Counted from the stretch's first letter, positions 23,264 through 32,800 are shown. The stretch is 64,000 nt of DNA from Aquimarina sp. BL5 (GCF_003443675.1 NZ_CP031963.1:3805501-3869500), one strand, 5' to 3'. Numbers and translations: made by a program. The notes: a model not told the origin generated them from the letters alone.

Positions 23264-24184
23264 ATGAGATCATATTTTTTTTTAGGGATTATTGTATTGT
23301 TAGTAACCTCTTGTCATACTTCTAACGAACAAACTAATGATCAAATACGAATAGAAAAAGAGTTTTTGCTAAGTTCCAAACTATATGCTATCAATACACC
23401 GAAAGTTGATATTACATATGGAGTAGCGGATGATAGTACTGCTTTGCAATTAGATTTGTATTTGGCATCAGAAAAGGTGGGAGGACCTAAAGAGTATATT
23501 CGTCATCACACTGAAAAAAGACCTACTTTACTTTTTATTCATGGTGGCGCATGGGTATCAGGAAATAAAAGTACTTCGATCTTTGAAATTATGCCATACA
23601 TTGAAAAAGGTTGGCAAGTAGTCAATGTGAATTATCGTTTTGCTACAGGTAAAAACTCAATTGCTGATTGTATTAGCGATGTAAATCAAGCATTGGATTG
23701 GATAGTCGAAAATGCAGATACATATTATTTTGATGTTAATAAAATTGTCATAGCAGGTGATTCTGCAGGTGGGCACTTATCTTTAATGCTTGGCTTAGCG
23801 AATACATCTAATATTAAGATTGCAGGTGTGGTAAATTGGTATGGAATTACAGATGTAAAAGGATGTTTAGATACTTGGAATAATAAAGATTTTGTAAATG
23901 ATTTAGTGGAGGATATAGAGAATTTTGAGGCAACATGTAAGGAATTATCCCCAATAACATATGTAACAAAAAATGCACCACCGATTATAACAATTCACGG
24001 TACTAATGATCAGACTGTTCCATACAGTCAGGGAGAATTACTACATAAAAAACTAAAAGAATTAGAAGTGCCTAATTATCTTTTGACTTTAGAAGGCAAA
24101 AAACATGGAGATTTCAATAAAGAAGATATGGACTTAATAACGAAAACTACATTCGAATTTTTAGAGAAGAATGGAATTAATTAA
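23264..24184 (+). CDS. Alpha/beta-hydrolase fold lipoprotein (esterase/lipase-like, BD-FAE family)
   Basis: 306 residues. A lipoprotein signal (FFLGIIVLLVTSCHTSNE) precedes an alpha/beta-hydrolase with oxyanion motif LFIHGGAWVSG, nucleophile GDSAGGHLS (Ser about 168), the acid in HGTNDQTVPY and His in GKKHGDF near the end. This is the carboxylesterase/acetyl-xylan-esterase-like layout of the hormone-sensitive lipase group. A small ester is the likely substrate. Single gene with its own terminator region downstream, shared with the convergent RNase G gene. Confidence 0.88.
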   Translation: MRSYFFLGIIVLLVTSCHTSNEQTNDQIRIEKEFLLSSKLYAINTPKVDITYGVADDSTALQLDLYLASEKVGGPKEYIRHHTEKRPTLLFIHGGAWVSGNKSTSIFEIMPYIEKGWQVVNVNYRFATGKNSIADCISDVNQALDWIVENADTYYFDVNKIVIAGDSAGGHLSLMLGLANTSNIKIAGVVNWYGITDVKGCLDTWNNKDFVNDLVEDIENFEATCKELSPITYVTKNAPPIITIHGTNDQTVPYSQGELLHKKLKELEVPNYLLTLEGKKHGDFNKEDMDLITKTTFEFLEKNGIN

Positions 24185-24254
24185 TCTTATCCCGAACTCA
24201 CGTTAAATAAGTCGATTTTATGTCAACTTATTTCAGGATGGGACAATGTTAAAC

Positions 24255-24295
24255 AAAAAAAAGCCCAACCTACATATGTAAGTTGGGCTTAGTTT
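24255..24295. terminator. Strong bidirectional terminator
   Basis: AAGCCCAAC-C-TACAT pairs with ATGTA-A-GTTGGGCTT (24261-24290), flanked by an A-run and a T-run. It serves the hydrolase and the convergent RNase G gene. Confidence 0.85.
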
Positions 24296-25853
24296 ATTTT
24301 ATCACTTCTCCGTCTTTATCGTGGAAATGATATTCTAAATACGTGTAAGCGTCTCTAGGTATTACTTTTACCCATCTTTTATGGTCTATAAACCATTTAG
24401 ATCGGGCGGATGGAAATCCTTTAGTTAAAAAAGCTGCAATAAAAGGGTGCGCACTAAGCGTTAACTTTTTATGTTCTTTTTTAATTAGTTTTTCTAAATC
24501 GACCTTTATTTTGTCTATTAAACCTATTGGCGCCTCAATTTCGCCATTTCCTCCGTTAGGATTTTCCTCACGGGTTTTAATATTCATTTCTGGTCGTACA
24601 CGCTGTCGCGTTATCTGAATCAAGCCAAACTTACTTGGCGGTAAAATTTTGTGCTTCGCCCTGTCGTCTTTCATCTCTTCACGTAAGTGATTGAAGAGCG
24701 TTCTGCGGTTATCAGCATTATTCATGTCTATAAAATCGACTACAATAATACCTCCCATATCTCTAAGACGTAGTTGGCGGGCTACTTCGGTTGCACTGAT
24801 TAGGTTGACCTCTAGAGCAGTGTCTTCTTGATTTTTGGCTTTGTTAGATCGGTTTCCACTATTTACATCAATGACGTGCATTGCTTCAGTGTGTTCGATT
24901 ACAAGATAGGCTCCTTTACTCATGGAGACTGTTTTACCAAAACTTGTTTTGATTTGTCGTTCGATACCGTGTTTTTCAAAAACAGGAACGTTAGACGTGT
25001 GTAACTTTACGATTGATTCTTTTTTTGGTGCAATTTCTTGCAGATAATCTTTGATTTGGTTGCAGAGATCTTGTTCGTCTACAACAATAGAAGTGAAAGT
25101 ATCATTAAAGACATCTCGTAATATGGAGGATGCTCTATTCATTTCACCTAAAATTTTTGATGGATGGGGTGCTTTGTATAATTTTTTACACATTGACTCC
25201 CAGCGTTCCACTAGATTTTGTAAATCTCTATCTAGTTCTGCTACTTTTTTGCCTTCTGCTACTGTACGTACAATAATTCCGAAGCCTTTTGGTTTAATAC
25301 TTTTTACCAGTCTTTTCAGACGTTCTTTTTCTTCTGATGATTCTATTTTTTGTGAAATAGAAACTCGGTTAGAAAAAGGTACTAAAACAATATATCTACC
25401 AGCAATCGATAGCTCTGAGCTAATTCGAGGACCTTTTGTAGAAATAGGTTCTTTTACTATTTGTACCAATAGCGATTGATTTGATTTTAACACATCTGTA
25501 ATAACTCCGTGTTTATCAATATCGTTCTCAAAAGGAAAATCCTTTAGAGAATAATCTCTTAATTTACCTGTGCTTACACGTTTAATGAATTTAAGTAAAG
25601 AAGATACTTGAGGACCTAGATCATGATAATGCAAAAATGCATCTTTCTCATAGCCTACATTAACAAATGCGGCATTAAGACCAGGGACAGCTTTACGGAT
25701 TTTGGCAATAAAAATATCACCTACTGCAAAATTACTGTCGTCTTCTTCCTTATGTAATTCAATTAGTTTTCCATCTTTTAATAAGGCAAAATCAGTAGAG
25801 GAACCAGATCTAATGATCAATTCTTTGTTCACTCTGATTAGATTTTTATCCAC
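24294..25853 (-). CDS. rng: Ribonuclease E/G family endoribonuclease
   Basis: 519 residues, RNase G type, which cuts single-stranded AU-rich RNA and matures 16S rRNA 5' ends. GTG start (VDKNLIRVNKELIIRS). The S1 domain is at about 38-125 (DIFIAKIRKAVPGLNAAFVNVGYEKDAFLHYHD) and is longer than in E. coli. The catalytic DNase-I-like core has IDVNSG and VVDFIDM with the metal-binding aspartates. The RNase-E scaffold tail is missing, as in RNase G. Upstream on the same strand lie the COX24-like peptide and HU genes. Confidence 0.93.
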   Translation of the reverse strand: MDKNLIRVNKELIIRSGSSTDFALLKDGKLIELHKEEDDSNFAVGDIFIAKIRKAVPGLNAAFVNVGYEKDAFLHYHDLGPQVSSLLKFIKRVSTGKLRDYSLKDFPFENDIDKHGVITDVLKSNQSLLVQIVKEPISTKGPRISSELSIAGRYIVLVPFSNRVSISQKIESSEEKERLKRLVKSIKPKGFGIIVRTVAEGKKVAELDRDLQNLVERWESMCKKLYKAPHPSKILGEMNRASSILRDVFNDTFTSIVVDEQDLCNQIKDYLQEIAPKKESIVKLHTSNVPVFEKHGIERQIKTSFGKTVSMSKGAYLVIEHTEAMHVIDVNSGNRSNKAKNQEDTALEVNLISATEVARQLRLRDMGGIIVVDFIDMNNADNRRTLFNHLREEMKDDRAKHKILPPSKFGLIQITRQRVRPEMNIKTREENPNGGNGEIEAPIGLIDKIKVDLEKLIKKEHKKLTLSAHPFIAAFLTKGFPSARSKWFIDHKRWVKVIPRDAYTYLEYHFHDKDGEVIK

Positions 25854-26003
25854 CTCGATATGTTCGAGACAGATGGATTAAACAAATTTTATTCACAGGA
25901 ATTTTAATAATTCCGTTGAAACAAAGTCTTATAAAGGTAGAGATATAAGATACTCTATTTCGATTTCAAAGAACATTCTTAAATAGAAAAAGTAGTTAGA
26001 AAA

Positions 26004-26093
26004 CTACTTTTTCTTGTGGCGATTAGCTCTTCTTCTCTTTTTACGCTTGTGCGTAGCTACCTTGTGTCTTTTACGTTTCTTACCACTTGGCAT
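26004..26093 (-). CDS. Tiny basic protein, AURKAIP1/COX24-like, probable ribosome-associated
   Basis: 29 residues: MPSGKKRKRHKVATHKRKKR followed by RRANRHKKK. Sixteen or more Lys/Arg residues and the spacing of KRHKVATHKRKK are typical of a short conserved protein of Bacteroidota annotated as AURKAIP1/COX24-domain, related to small ribosomal proteins of mitochondria and Actinobacteria. It lies between the RNase G and HU genes on the same strand, a placement I believe is conserved. Too short for routine detection. Ribosome binding is family knowledge and not shown here. Confidence 0.75.
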   Translation of the reverse strand: MPSGKKRKRHKVATHKRKKRRRANRHKKK

Positions 26094-26124
26094 AGTTGCG
26101 TCTGTTTATTGATTATTAATTTTT

Positions 26125-26415
26125 TTACTTAACTTCTACGTTAGTTTTTACACCTTCCACAAATACTTTCGCCGGCTTAAAAGCAGGAATATTATGTGCA
26201 GGTATTTTGATTGTAGTGTTTTTAGAAATGTTACGACCAGTTTTTTCAGCTCTTGTCTTGATGATAAAGCTACCAAAACCTCTTAGGTATACATTATCTC
26301 CGCTCTCTAAAGAACTTTTTACTTCTTCCATAAAGGTTTCAACAGTTGCCTGAACATCTCCTTTTTCAATTCCTAGTTTTTCTGAAATTTTTGCTACAAT
26401 ATCTGCTTTAGTCAT
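26125..26415 (-). CDS. HU/IHF-family DNA-binding protein
   Basis: 96 residues. MTKADIVAKISEKLGIEKGD is the classic HU start, VYLRGFGSFIIKTRAEKTGRN gives the beta-arm base with GFGSF, and PAHNIPAFKPAK carries the DNA-minor-groove proline. HU bends and compacts DNA. It is 31 bases upstream of the COX24-like gene, and likely its own promoter lies in the gap before mutY, which is divergent. Confidence 0.95.
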   Translation of the reverse strand: MTKADIVAKISEKLGIEKGDVQATVETFMEEVKSSLESGDNVYLRGFGSFIIKTRAEKTGRNISKNTTIKIPAHNIPAFKPAKVFVEGVKTNVEVK

Positions 26416-26546
26416 TATATTACCTATTTAGGGGTTTTTAAATTTTCAAGGGGGCAAATATAGCAATTTAAATTCCAAAATATCAATACTTAAGATGAAA
26501 TTATCATCTTTTAAAGGTTTAATTTTACAAAACTTACAATTTCATT

Positions 26547-27599
26547 ATGATTTTCTCTAAAAAACTCATTTCGTGGTACTTAGAAAACAAAAGATCGATG
26601 CCTTGGAGAGAAACTACCGATCCATACCGCATTTGGTTAAGCGAAATTATACTTCAGCAGACCAGAGTTGCGCAAGGATTACCATATTATTTGTCTTTTA
26701 CGGACCAATATCCGACTGTTTTTGATCTAGCAAACGCAGAAGAAGAACAAGTCCTAAAATTATGGCAAGGCTTAGGTTATTATTCTAGAGCAAGAAACTT
26801 GCACACTACTGCAAAATATGTAGCTAATGATCTTAATGGTGTTTTTCCTTCTACTTATAAGGATCTATTAAAGCTAAAAGGAGTTGGTGATTATACGGCT
26901 AGTGCTATCGCTTCTATTTGTTACAATGAAGCGGTTCCTGTAGTAGATGGTAATGTGTATCGTGTTTTGGCTAGATATTTTAATATAGATACTCCTATTA
27001 ATAGTACACAAGGTATTAAAGAGTTTAAAAAAATTGCTTTTGAGTTTATAGATCCTGAGCAACCGGCGACTTATAATCAAGCAATTATGGAGTTTGGAGC
27101 GTTACAATGTAAACCTCAGAGTCCATATTGTATTGTCTGCCCATTTAACGACAGTTGTGAGTCTTTAAAAAAAGGAACTGTTGCTTCCTTGCCAGTAAAG
27201 CTTAAAAAATTAAAAGTCAAGAAGCGATATTTTAATTATTTGATATTTTCTATAAAAAACCAACAAACAATTATAAGACAAAGAATAGGTAAAGGGATTT
27301 GGCAAAACTTATACGAATTCCCTTTAATAGAAAGTGATAATGATGTAGATCTTACTTATATAAAGGATCACGATATTTTTAAAAATTTAATGAATGCTAA
27401 ATCTTATGATATTACACTTTATAAGGATGAGTTTAAAATTCATAAGCTATCTCATCAGCATTTATATACTCGTTTTTACATTGTAAAAATGGATGAAAAA
27501 CCTGAAATGAATGGTGAATTGGATCTAGTGGAAATAGAGAAAATTCGCGAATATCCGGTTCCTATATTATTAGGTAATTTTATAGATAGCTTTTTTTAG
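26547..27599 (+). CDS. mutY: A/G-specific adenine DNA glycosylase
   Basis: 350 residues; removes adenine mispaired with 8-oxoguanine. The HhH-GPD fold is clear: SEIILQQTRVAQG with the catalytic Glu, the hairpin LKGVGDYTASAIAS and Asp in VVDGNVYRVLARY. The [4Fe-4S] loop CX6CX2CX5C is intact (CKPQSPYCIVCPFNDSC). A C-terminal NUDIX-like 8-oxoG domain follows (IGKGIWQNLYEFPL, HKLSHQHLYTRFY). First gene of the conserved run mutY-ssb-gldE-gldD. Confidence 0.96.
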   Translation: MIFSKKLISWYLENKRSMPWRETTDPYRIWLSEIILQQTRVAQGLPYYLSFTDQYPTVFDLANAEEEQVLKLWQGLGYYSRARNLHTTAKYVANDLNGVFPSTYKDLLKLKGVGDYTASAIASICYNEAVPVVDGNVYRVLARYFNIDTPINSTQGIKEFKKIAFEFIDPEQPATYNQAIMEFGALQCKPQSPYCIVCPFNDSCESLKKGTVASLPVKLKKLKVKKRYFNYLIFSIKNQQTIIRQRIGKGIWQNLYEFPLIESDNDVDLTYIKDHDIFKNLMNAKSYDITLYKDEFKIHKLSHQHLYTRFYIVKMDEKPEMNGELDLVEIEKIREYPVPILLGNFIDSFF

Positions 27600-27642
27600 G
27601 TATGATGCTTTTTTATTACATTTACTATAAATAATATAGAGT

Positions 27643-28104
27643 ATGTCTGGAACGTTGAATAAAGTAATGCTTATTGGCCATACGGGTGATGAAGTAAAGA
27701 TGCATTATTTTGAAGGAGGAAACTGTATTGGTAGATTTCCGCTAGCAACTAATGATTCTTATGTGAATAAAACTACAGGAGATAGAGTGACTTCTACAGA
27801 ATGGCATAATATTGTAGTGCGAAATAAAGCGGCAGAAATCTGCGAAAAATACCTTAAAAAAGGAGATAAAGTATATATAGAAGGTCGTCTTAAAACCAGA
27901 AAGTGGCAAGATGATCAAGGAAAAGATAGATATAGTACAGAAATACAGTGTACTGATTTTACATTTTTAACTCCAAAAACTGAAGGTCAACACTCTGAAA
28001 TAATTGCAGAAAAACAACCGGACATACATAAGCCTTCGGTTGATAGTTCACAATCGGTTTCATCTTCACCCACAGAAATGGAAGAAGATGATCTTCCGTT
28101 TTAA
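27643..28104 (+). CDS. ssb: Single-stranded DNA-binding protein
   Basis: 153 residues, OB fold of SSB (NKVMLIGHTGDEVKMHYFE, then TEWHNIVVRNKAAEICEKYLKKGDKVYIEGRLKTRKW) followed by a flexible Ser/Pro-rich linker and the acidic tip EEDDLPF that recruits repair enzymes. It is 43 bases behind mutY and 24 before gldE, in the order common in Flavobacteriia. Core protein in replication and repair. Confidence 0.96.
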   Translation: MSGTLNKVMLIGHTGDEVKMHYFEGGNCIGRFPLATNDSYVNKTTGDRVTSTEWHNIVVRNKAAEICEKYLKKGDKVYIEGRLKTRKWQDDQGKDRYSTEIQCTDFTFLTPKTEGQHSEIIAEKQPDIHKPSVDSSQSVSSSPTEMEEDDLPF

Positions 28105-28128
28105 CATGTTTAACTAAACAGATATAAT

Positions 28129-29463
28129 TTGGACCCTGATCCCGAACCGTTGTTTATTTTATTATTTGCTTTTGATTCTATGCAGGCAATTAATTTGCTT
28201 GTCCTTATATTACTATTGATTTGTTCTGCCCTCATATCAGGTAGTGAGGTTTCATTGTTTTCGCTTACTCCATCAGATCTAAAGCTAGAAAGTGAGGATC
28301 CTACTGTTAGTCAAAAGATAATTTCAAAATTACTTAGCAGGCCCAAAAAATTGTTAGCTACAATATTGGTGGCAAATAACTTTATTAATATTGCAATAGT
28401 GTTGCTTTTTGATACGCTTGGTGAGATTTATTTTAAAGGTCTTGATGATATAGTTGTTCCAGGTTTAGAATGGTTAAGTGTTAGATTTGTTGTCGAAGTA
28501 GGTTTAGTTGCATTTCTCATTTTGCTATTTGGAGAAATATTACCAAAAATATATGCGAGTAGAAACAACGTGAAGTTTGCCAATTTTATGGCACGACCAT
28601 TAAGAGTACTGGATTGGATTATTACTCCTATTAGTTTGCCAATGAGAAGTGTAACAGTATTAATTCATAGTAGGTTAGGCAAGCAGAAGTCGAATATCAG
28701 TGTGGATCAATTATCCCAAGCACTAGAGCTAACTTCGGATACGGATACAACCTCAGAAGAGAAAAAAATCCTAGAAGGCATCGTATCTTTTGGGAATACG
28801 GACACCAAACAGGTTATGAAGCCGAGGATTGATATTTTTGCTTTAAATCAAGACATGGAATATGCTAAGGTTATCCCAGAAATTATTGAAAATGGATATT
28901 CCCGTATTCCGGTATATAAAGATAGTATTGATAAAGTGACTGGAATTCTTTATGTCAAAGATTTATTACCTTATATCAATCACAAAGATTATAAATGGGT
29001 AGATCTTGTAAGAGCACCTTATTTTGTTCCGGAGAACAAGAAATTAGATGATTTATTAAATGATTTTAAAGATAAAAAAAATCACCTAGCTATAGTAGTA
29101 GATGAGTATGGTGGAACAAGTGGGTTAATTTCATTAGAAGATATTATTGAAGAAATTGTAGGGGATATTAGTGATGAATTTGATGATGAGGATTTGATAT
29201 TCTCTAAATTAGATGATAATAATTTCGTTTTTGAAGGAAGAACATCGCTAAAGGATTTTTATAAAGTAGTTAAATTAGAAGATCATTCTGTTTTTGAGAA
29301 TAAAAAAGGAGATGCAGAAACTATTGCTGGATTATTGTTAGAGATATCCGGTAGCTTTCCAAAAAGAGGAGATGTAATTACAGTTGAGTCCTATACTTTT
29401 AAAATAGAATCCTTGGACAATAAAAGAATTAAAAGGATAAAATTAACGATAAATGAAGAGTAG
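28129..29463 (+). CDS. gldE: Gliding motility-associated protein GldE, CNNM/CBS membrane protein
   Basis: 444 residues from TTG at 28129; the first in-frame ATG is residue 18 (MQAINLLVLILLLICSAL) and may be the real start. A CNNM domain with three to four membrane segments (about 20-165, with SGSEVSLFSLTPSDL), two CBS domains (about 220-340, DEYGGTSGLISLEDIIEEIVGDI) and a CorC_HlyC C-terminal domain (FVFEGRTSLKDFYKVV...). GldE is linked to gliding and is thought to affect GldD-type components. It overlaps gldD by 11 bases, strong evidence of an operon. Confidence 0.9.
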   Translation: MDPDPEPLFILLFAFDSMQAINLLVLILLLICSALISGSEVSLFSLTPSDLKLESEDPTVSQKIISKLLSRPKKLLATILVANNFINIAIVLLFDTLGEIYFKGLDDIVVPGLEWLSVRFVVEVGLVAFLILLFGEILPKIYASRNNVKFANFMARPLRVLDWIITPISLPMRSVTVLIHSRLGKQKSNISVDQLSQALELTSDTDTTSEEKKILEGIVSFGNTDTKQVMKPRIDIFALNQDMEYAKVIPEIIENGYSRIPVYKDSIDKVTGILYVKDLLPYINHKDYKWVDLVRAPYFVPENKKLDDLLNDFKDKKNHLAIVVDEYGGTSGLISLEDIIEEIVGDISDEFDDEDLIFSKLDDNNFVFEGRTSLKDFYKVVKLEDHSVFENKKGDAETIAGLLLEISGSFPKRGDVITVESYTFKIESLDNKRIKRIKLTINEE

Positions 29464-30025
29464 ACTGAGTAAATTTATAGTAGGAATTCTTATAGGTACT
29501 TTGTGTTCTTGTGGAGGAGAGACGTTGCCTAAACCTAAAGGGATGCTACGACTGGCTTATCCAGCTCCAAAATATGAACAGGCTTCGCTGGATTGCTCTT
29601 ATAATTTTGAAAAAAACAATATTTCGAAGTTCGAAAGAGCAAAAAACAACAAGAAATGTTGGTATAATATAAAGTATCCAAAACTAAACGCTACTGTCTA
29701 TCTTTCTTATTACGATGTGAATAATAATCTGGATTCTTTATTGAGAGATGCACAAAATCTTACACAAGAACATTTTATAAAAGCTGATGCTATACAGCCA
29801 AAAGACTTTGTTTATCCAGAGAAAAAAGTATATGGTAGGATATACGAAGTAACAGGAAATGCTGCTTCTTCTTGCCAGTTTTACGTTACAGATAGTGTCA
29901 ATCATTTTGTGTCCGGTTCTGTTTATTTTAAGGTGAAACCAAACTATGATTCCATCCTTCCAGCAGCAAAATACTTACGAAATGATATAATTCATTTGAT
30001 GGAGACGGTTCAGTGGAAAGAATAA
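29453..30025 (+). CDS. gldD: Gliding motility lipoprotein GldD
   Basis: 190 residues with a lipoprotein signal (IVGILIGTLCSCGGE) and the phrase LPKPKGMLRLAYPAPKY right after the lipid Cys, the GldD hallmark. The rest is a beta-rich periplasmic domain (CWYNIKYPKLNATVYLSYY, VYGRIYEVTGNAASSCQFYV). GldD is needed for gliding in Flavobacterium johnsoniae. It starts inside gldE. The pair suggests the organism carries the gliding/type IX secretion machinery. Confidence 0.93.
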   Translation: MKSRLSKFIVGILIGTLCSCGGETLPKPKGMLRLAYPAPKYEQASLDCSYNFEKNNISKFERAKNNKKCWYNIKYPKLNATVYLSYYDVNNNLDSLLRDAQNLTQEHFIKADAIQPKDFVYPEKKVYGRIYEVTGNAASSCQFYVTDSVNHFVSGSVYFKVKPNYDSILPAAKYLRNDIIHLMETVQWKE

Positions 30026-30107
30026 AGCTAAACGTTAGTTAATTTTTATACATTCTACATCATTACTTTCATAATTTTAGTGATTTTTGCAGCTTATAAA
30101 ACGGTAC

Positions 30108-30998
30108 ATGCAAAACGCAAAACTAAAATGGATATACTTGGTTGTATTATCACTGGTGTGGGGTAGTTCATTTATCCTAATTAAAAAATCATTGATAGGT
30201 CTAACACCAATGCAATTAGGAGCCTTAAGAACATTATTTGCAGCTGTTTTTTTATTTCTGATTGGTTTTAGAAGCATTAAAACCATTAAGAAAGAAGAAT
30301 GGAAATGGATTATTATTTCTGGTTTTTTAGGCACATTTATCCCAGCATTTTTATTTGCATTTGCAGAAACTGAAATTGATAGCGGTATAGCCTCAGTTCT
30401 AAATTCTACTACGCCACTGGTTACCTTGATTCTAGGGGTCTTAATCTTCTCTATTCGTTTTAGTAGAAACCAGCTAATAGGAGTTGTTGTTGGGTTAATT
30501 GGATGTTTAGCGTTAATATTGGAAGGTGCTTCAATACATCCTAATCAGAATTATTGGTATGCCTCGTTAGTGCTTTGTGCATCTGTTTGCTACGCAATGA
30601 ATGTAAATATTATAAAGCGTTACATGCAGCAAATATCACCCATGGCAATTGCAAATGGTAATTTTATTGTATTAGTGATTCCTTCGCTTATTGTGTTGTA
30701 TTACTCTAATTTCTTTGATGAGAAAGTAATTACAAATTCCACTATGCATACAAGTTTGATCTATATATCAATTCTTGCAGTAGTAGGAACTGGAATTGCT
30801 AAGGTGTTGTTCAATAAATTGGTGCAGATTAGCAGCCCTGTTTTTGCTACTTCAGTTACCTATACAATCCCGATAGTAGCTTTAATGTGGGGATTGTTGG
30901 ATGGAGAAGAGTTTTCCTTTTATCAAGTAATTGCAGCTGGAATTATAATTTTAGGAGTTTATATTGCAAACCGCAAAAAAATAGAGACCCACTCTTAG
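30108..30998 (+). CDS. EamA-family (DMT) transporter
   Basis: About 296 residues with ten membrane helices in two EamA repeats (WIYLVVLSLVWGSSFILIKK... and WYASLVLCASVCYAMNVNIIKRY...). The start is set at ATG 30108; a TTG at 30087 opens the same frame but overlaps a likely -7 element (GATTTTTG), and MQNAKLKWIYL is the usual N-terminus. Members export amino acids, purines or other metabolites; no substrate can be given. Stands alone behind gldD. Confidence 0.85.
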   Translation: MQNAKLKWIYLVVLSLVWGSSFILIKKSLIGLTPMQLGALRTLFAAVFLFLIGFRSIKTIKKEEWKWIIISGFLGTFIPAFLFAFAETEIDSGIASVLNSTTPLVTLILGVLIFSIRFSRNQLIGVVVGLIGCLALILEGASIHPNQNYWYASLVLCASVCYAMNVNIIKRYMQQISPMAIANGNFIVLVIPSLIVLYYSNFFDEKVITNSTMHTSLIYISILAVVGTGIAKVLFNKLVQISSPVFATSVTYTIPIVALMWGLLDGEEFSFYQVIAAGIIILGVYIANRKKIETHS

Positions 30999-31216
30999 AT
31001 GAATGAATCTTTATTGCACTATGTTTTAGACTAGATTTTATTGAAAATCTTCTTCTGCTATATTTTTGTTTACTTTTTAGTAATGATAATTTTGTTGTGA
31101 TTTTTTCGGAAAATTACGGAGAGCTAAGTGCTTTATTTATAATAAATTAACAATTTTTTAAGCCTGAAAACCGCTAATAATCCATAAATTTCTGTTAAAT
31201 CCAAAAAAGAAAAATT

Positions 31217-31690
31217 ATGAAAAAGTCTACAATCCCTGTTAAATATGGCGTTATGATTGCAATTGGACTGATTGCTTATTTTTTAATTTTATCATTAATT
31301 GGAATGCAAACTAATCCTGTTTTTAGTCTGGGTAATGGAATTATAGTAGCATTTGGATTATATAAAGCTCTGAAAGATTATAAGCTTGAAAAAGGAAGTG
31401 CTTTTGAATTTCAAAAGGGTTTTATGGCGGGATTATTTACAGGGTTTAATTCAACACTTATTTTCACCATTTTCTTTGCTATTTATGTAACTAATATTAA
31501 TACTAATTTCTTGCCAGAAATGCTTGCCAACTGGAGTTCTCACTATCACGTAGGTGTTGGTCTTGTGGTTTTTGTAGCAGCTATTATGGGTTTTGCAACT
31601 ACATTCGTACTAACTCTTTCTTTTATGCAGTTATTTAAAGACAGTTGGAATATTAAGAAAAAACATAATTCGAGTCCCTTAAAGGCGTAA
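31217..31690 (+). CDS. DUF4199-domain membrane protein
   Basis: 157 residues with four hydrophobic segments: about 8-29 (YGVMIAIGLIAYFLILSLIG), 37-50, 69-92 (FMAGLFTGFNSTLIFTIFFAIYV) and 113-137. The phrase LEKGSAFEFQKGFMAGLFTG is typical of DUF4199 proteins of Bacteroidota. Function unknown. ATG with an A-rich leader. No operon partner; rplU follows after 95 bases with its own leader. Confidence 0.78.
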   Translation: MKKSTIPVKYGVMIAIGLIAYFLILSLIGMQTNPVFSLGNGIIVAFGLYKALKDYKLEKGSAFEFQKGFMAGLFTGFNSTLIFTIFFAIYVTNINTNFLPEMLANWSSHYHVGVGLVVFVAAIMGFATTFVLTLSFMQLFKDSWNIKKKHNSSPLKA

Positions 31691-31785
31691 AATGTTTGTC
31701 AGTTAATTAATTAGCAGTATATTTGCAACCGCTTATTTGATAAGCGATAGTTCTTTAGATATAAAAATTAATTAAACGTTACGCT

Positions 31786-32478
31786 ATGTACGCAATTGTA
31801 GAGATAGCAGGGCAGCAATTTAAAGTTGCAAAAGACCAAAAAGTTTTTGTTCATCGTTTAGCAGGAGAAGAAGGAGATAAAGTTTCTTTTGACAAGGTTC
31901 TTCTTACTGCAGATGGAGATAAAGTTACTTTAGGCGCCCCGGCTATAGATGGAGCTCAAGTAGGAGCAAAAATCACAAGACACCTAAAAGGTGATAAAGT
32001 TATTGTTTTCAAGAAAAAGAGACGTAAAGGATACCGTGTTAAAAACGGTCACCGTCAGTCTCTAACTGAAATCATAATCGAAAGTATAGTTGCTTCTGGA
32101 GCTAAAAAAGCTGCTCCTAAAAAGGAAACTAAGAAAGCTGCACCAAAAGCTGAAAAGAAAGTAGAAGCTAAAGCTGCTGCCCCTAAAAAGGAAGAAGCTC
32201 CAAAGAAAGCTGCTCCTAAAAAATCAGCTAAAGCGGATGATCTTAAAAAGATTGAAGGTATTGGACCGAAAATCGCTGAAACTCTAAAAGCTAACGGTAT
32301 CGTTACTTTTGCTGATCTTGCAAAAGCTGATCCGAAACAAATTGCTGAGTTTATTAAAGATGTTCGTGGAAATCACGTTCCTGATACTTGGCCAAAGCAA
32401 GCTGAAATGGCTGCTGAAGGTAAGTGGGATGAGTTAAAAGAATGGCAAGATAAATTAGACGGCGGGATTGTAAAATAA
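31786..32478 (+). CDS. rplU: 50S ribosomal protein L21 with C-terminal Ala/Lys linker and helix-hairpin-helix domain
   Basis: 230 residues, more than twice the normal length of about 100. Residues 1-103 are L21 (MYAIVEIAGQQFKVAKDQKV, VIVFKKKRRKGYRVKNGHRQ). Then comes a Lys/Ala/Pro-rich linker (about 105-148) and a helix-hairpin-helix module (LKKIEGIGPKIAETLKANGI, about 152-172) with the tail ending DGGIVK. Extended L21 is seen in Flavobacteria. L21 sits near domain I of 23S rRNA; the HhH part may bind nucleic acid. rpmA follows 35 bases on, as usual. Confidence 0.93.
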   Translation: MYAIVEIAGQQFKVAKDQKVFVHRLAGEEGDKVSFDKVLLTADGDKVTLGAPAIDGAQVGAKITRHLKGDKVIVFKKKRRKGYRVKNGHRQSLTEIIIESIVASGAKKAAPKKETKKAAPKAEKKVEAKAAAPKKEEAPKKAAPKKSAKADDLKKIEGIGPKIAETLKANGIVTFADLAKADPKQIAEFIKDVRGNHVPDTWPKQAEMAAEGKWDELKEWQDKLDGGIVK

Positions 32479-32513
32479 TCTCGTTATTATTAACGATATA
32501 AAACCTTAAGAAA

Positions 32514-32774
32514 ATGGCTCATAAAAAAGGAGTTGGTAGTTCTAAGAATGGTAGAGAATCAGAATCGAAACGCTTAGGTGTTAAGATTTTTGGTGGACAA
32601 GCTGCCATCGCTGGTAACATCATTGTAAGACAAAGAGGTACAGCACACAAACCAGGTGAGAATGTTTACGCTGGTAAAGATCATACACTGCACGCTAAAG
32701 TGGATGGTATGGTGAAATTTACTAAGAAAAGAGATAATAAATCTTATGTTTCTATAGTTCCTTTTGAAGCATAA
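32514..32774 (+). CDS. rpmA: 50S ribosomal protein L27
   Basis: 86 residues. [20 protein letters not shown] and LGVKIFGGQ are the L27 signature; the glycine-rich N-terminus reaches the peptidyl transferase centre. [17 protein letters not shown] is the conserved middle. No N-terminal extension that would need Prp cleavage. Follows rplU and is closed by a terminator. Confidence 0.97.
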   Translation: MAHKKGVGSSKNGRESESKRLGVKIFGGQAAIAGNIIVRQRGTAHKPGENVYAGKDHTLHAKVDGMVKFTKKRDNKSYVSIVPFEA

Positions 32775-32800
32775 GGATATTTTCCTTTGTAATATAGATT

